Shown here one piece after another: positions 13,100-13,562 of a DNA stretch of 13,562 nt. Numbering within the stretch: the first letter of the stretch is position 1; every line of letters starts with the position of its first letter. Location: positions 1-13,562 of the forward strand of contig JBFFNE010000080.1 of the NCBI GenBank assembly GCA_041563315.1. The letters are read 5' to 3'. The notes beneath the pieces are model-generated. The model searched no databases, was not told the DNA's origin, and saw nothing but the letters and a program-made list of their open reading frames with translations. Both the position numbers and the translations under genes were made by a program. The DNA comes from JBFEYJ01 sp041563315 (GTDB lineage Bacteria > Pseudomonadota > Gammaproteobacteria > Thiohalomonadales > Thiohalomonadaceae).

Positions 13100-13562
13100 C
13101 GGCGGCAGCCTGCTGCAGGCGCAACTGTTCCAGCTCCTGTAGAAGAACTGCCCGGCGCTCGGGGCTCTCAGTGATCCTCAACAACTGTTGATAGATAAAT
13201 GCGGCATCTCCGGCCATCTTGGCCTTCGCCAGATTTCGCGCTGCCTGATAACGGGCCGTCTGTGCCCAGGGATCCATGCTGGTGTTGTCGATAAGGGTGG
13301 CGGAACGCAGATAAAGACGAGCCGCCTCCGCATACTGCTGCTGGGCATGGCGTGAATCCGCCATCCAGAACAGCAGCTCACGGCGTAACTTGAAATTGGG
13401 AGTAGAGTTATACAATTTATCCAGCATTTGGTAGGCCCGCTCATGCTGCCCCACCGTCTGCAGGTCGAACAACAGCTGCACCAGCTGATCGCGCTGCTCC
13501 TCGCTGAGCGATGCGGCCTGTGGGATCATTGCCCCCAAAAGCGAGCTCGTGTGCTCAAACTC
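13092..13562 (-). CDS. TPR-repeat protein, C-terminal part (partial)
   Basis: An open frame enters from the right edge and gives 156 residues before TGA 13092-13094. No stop interrupts it up to the window end (first visible residues EFEHTSSLL), so the true start lies outside. The sequence is all-helical with TPR-like pairs: VGQHERAYQMLDKLYNSTP, QQYAEAARLYLRSATLID and AGDAAFIYQQLLRITESP, then a charged helix AVLLQELEQLRLQQA. It may be a scaffold or envelope-associated protein, but I do not recognise a specific family, and no signal peptide can be judged without the N-terminus. The end overlaps ogt by 8 bases, so it belongs to the same operon as ogt and xerD. Confidence 0.75.
   Translation of the reverse strand, partial: EFEHTSSLLGAMIPQAASLSEEQRDQLVQLLFDLQTVGQHERAYQMLDKLYNSTPNFKLRRELLFWMADSRHAQQQYAEAARLYLRSATLIDNTSMDPWAQTARYQAARNLAKAKMAGDAAFIYQQLLRITESPERRAVLLQELEQLRLQQAAAGE

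Noticed and set aside
1..13562. CRISPR arrays, tRNA or rRNA genes and insertion sequences
   Set aside because: No regularly spaced repeats, no tRNA-like cloverleaf with conserved TTCRANY arm and no transposase motifs were seen on either strand when read by eye.

Overview
The window looks like ordinary chromosome from a gammaproteobacterium. The evidence is a GC-rich base composition (high fifties per cent by eye) and protein family content and gene adjacencies typical of that class: a mutS end close to an fdxA-type 7Fe-8S ferredoxin, and xerD close to dsbC. The genus cannot be told from this sequence. A sulfur-oxidising, Chromatiales-like lineage would fit, but that is a guess. I see no insertion sequences, phage genes, CRISPR arrays, tRNAs or rRNAs.

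Left part, + strand (1-2283): the last 33 codons of mutS, a 306-base gap rich in inverted repeats, then sixA (phosphohistidine phosphatase) translationally coupled to a CHAD-domain protein (polyphosphate-binding fold), and fdxA.

Middle, + strand (2284-9977): a large helicase-nuclease pair of the AddAB type. The first gene is an AddB-like protein with a PD-(D/E)XK nuclease, four Fe-S cysteines and a degenerate Walker A. The second is an AddA-like UvrD-family helicase with its own C-terminal nuclease domain. They probably act together as a RecBCD/AddAB-like machine on double-strand DNA ends. A strong hairpin terminator overlaps the addB-like stop codon, and an AT-richer gap of about 390 bases follows before the addA-like gene. 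On the minus strand that gap holds a plausible small gene or small RNA with its own candidate promoter and terminator. cnoX, a thioredoxin-TPR protein with a WCGPC site, follows the helicase gene closely.

Right part, - strand (10329-13562): reading leftwards there is the 3' part of a TPR protein, ogt and xerD, each overlapping the next by 8 bases. A probable terminator follows, then a candidate promoter and yajQ-dsbC, ending at a strong terminator. cnoX and dsbC converge on a gap of 384 bases that contains a perfect 24-base palindrome with no obvious owner.

Two themes recur. One is genome maintenance (mutS, AddAB-like pair, ogt, xerD); the other is thiol and protein quality control (cnoX, dsbC). 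All protein calls rest on motifs read from the translations, and no database search was possible. The least explained pieces are the minus-strand unit at 5230-5537 and the palindrome at 10065-10088.
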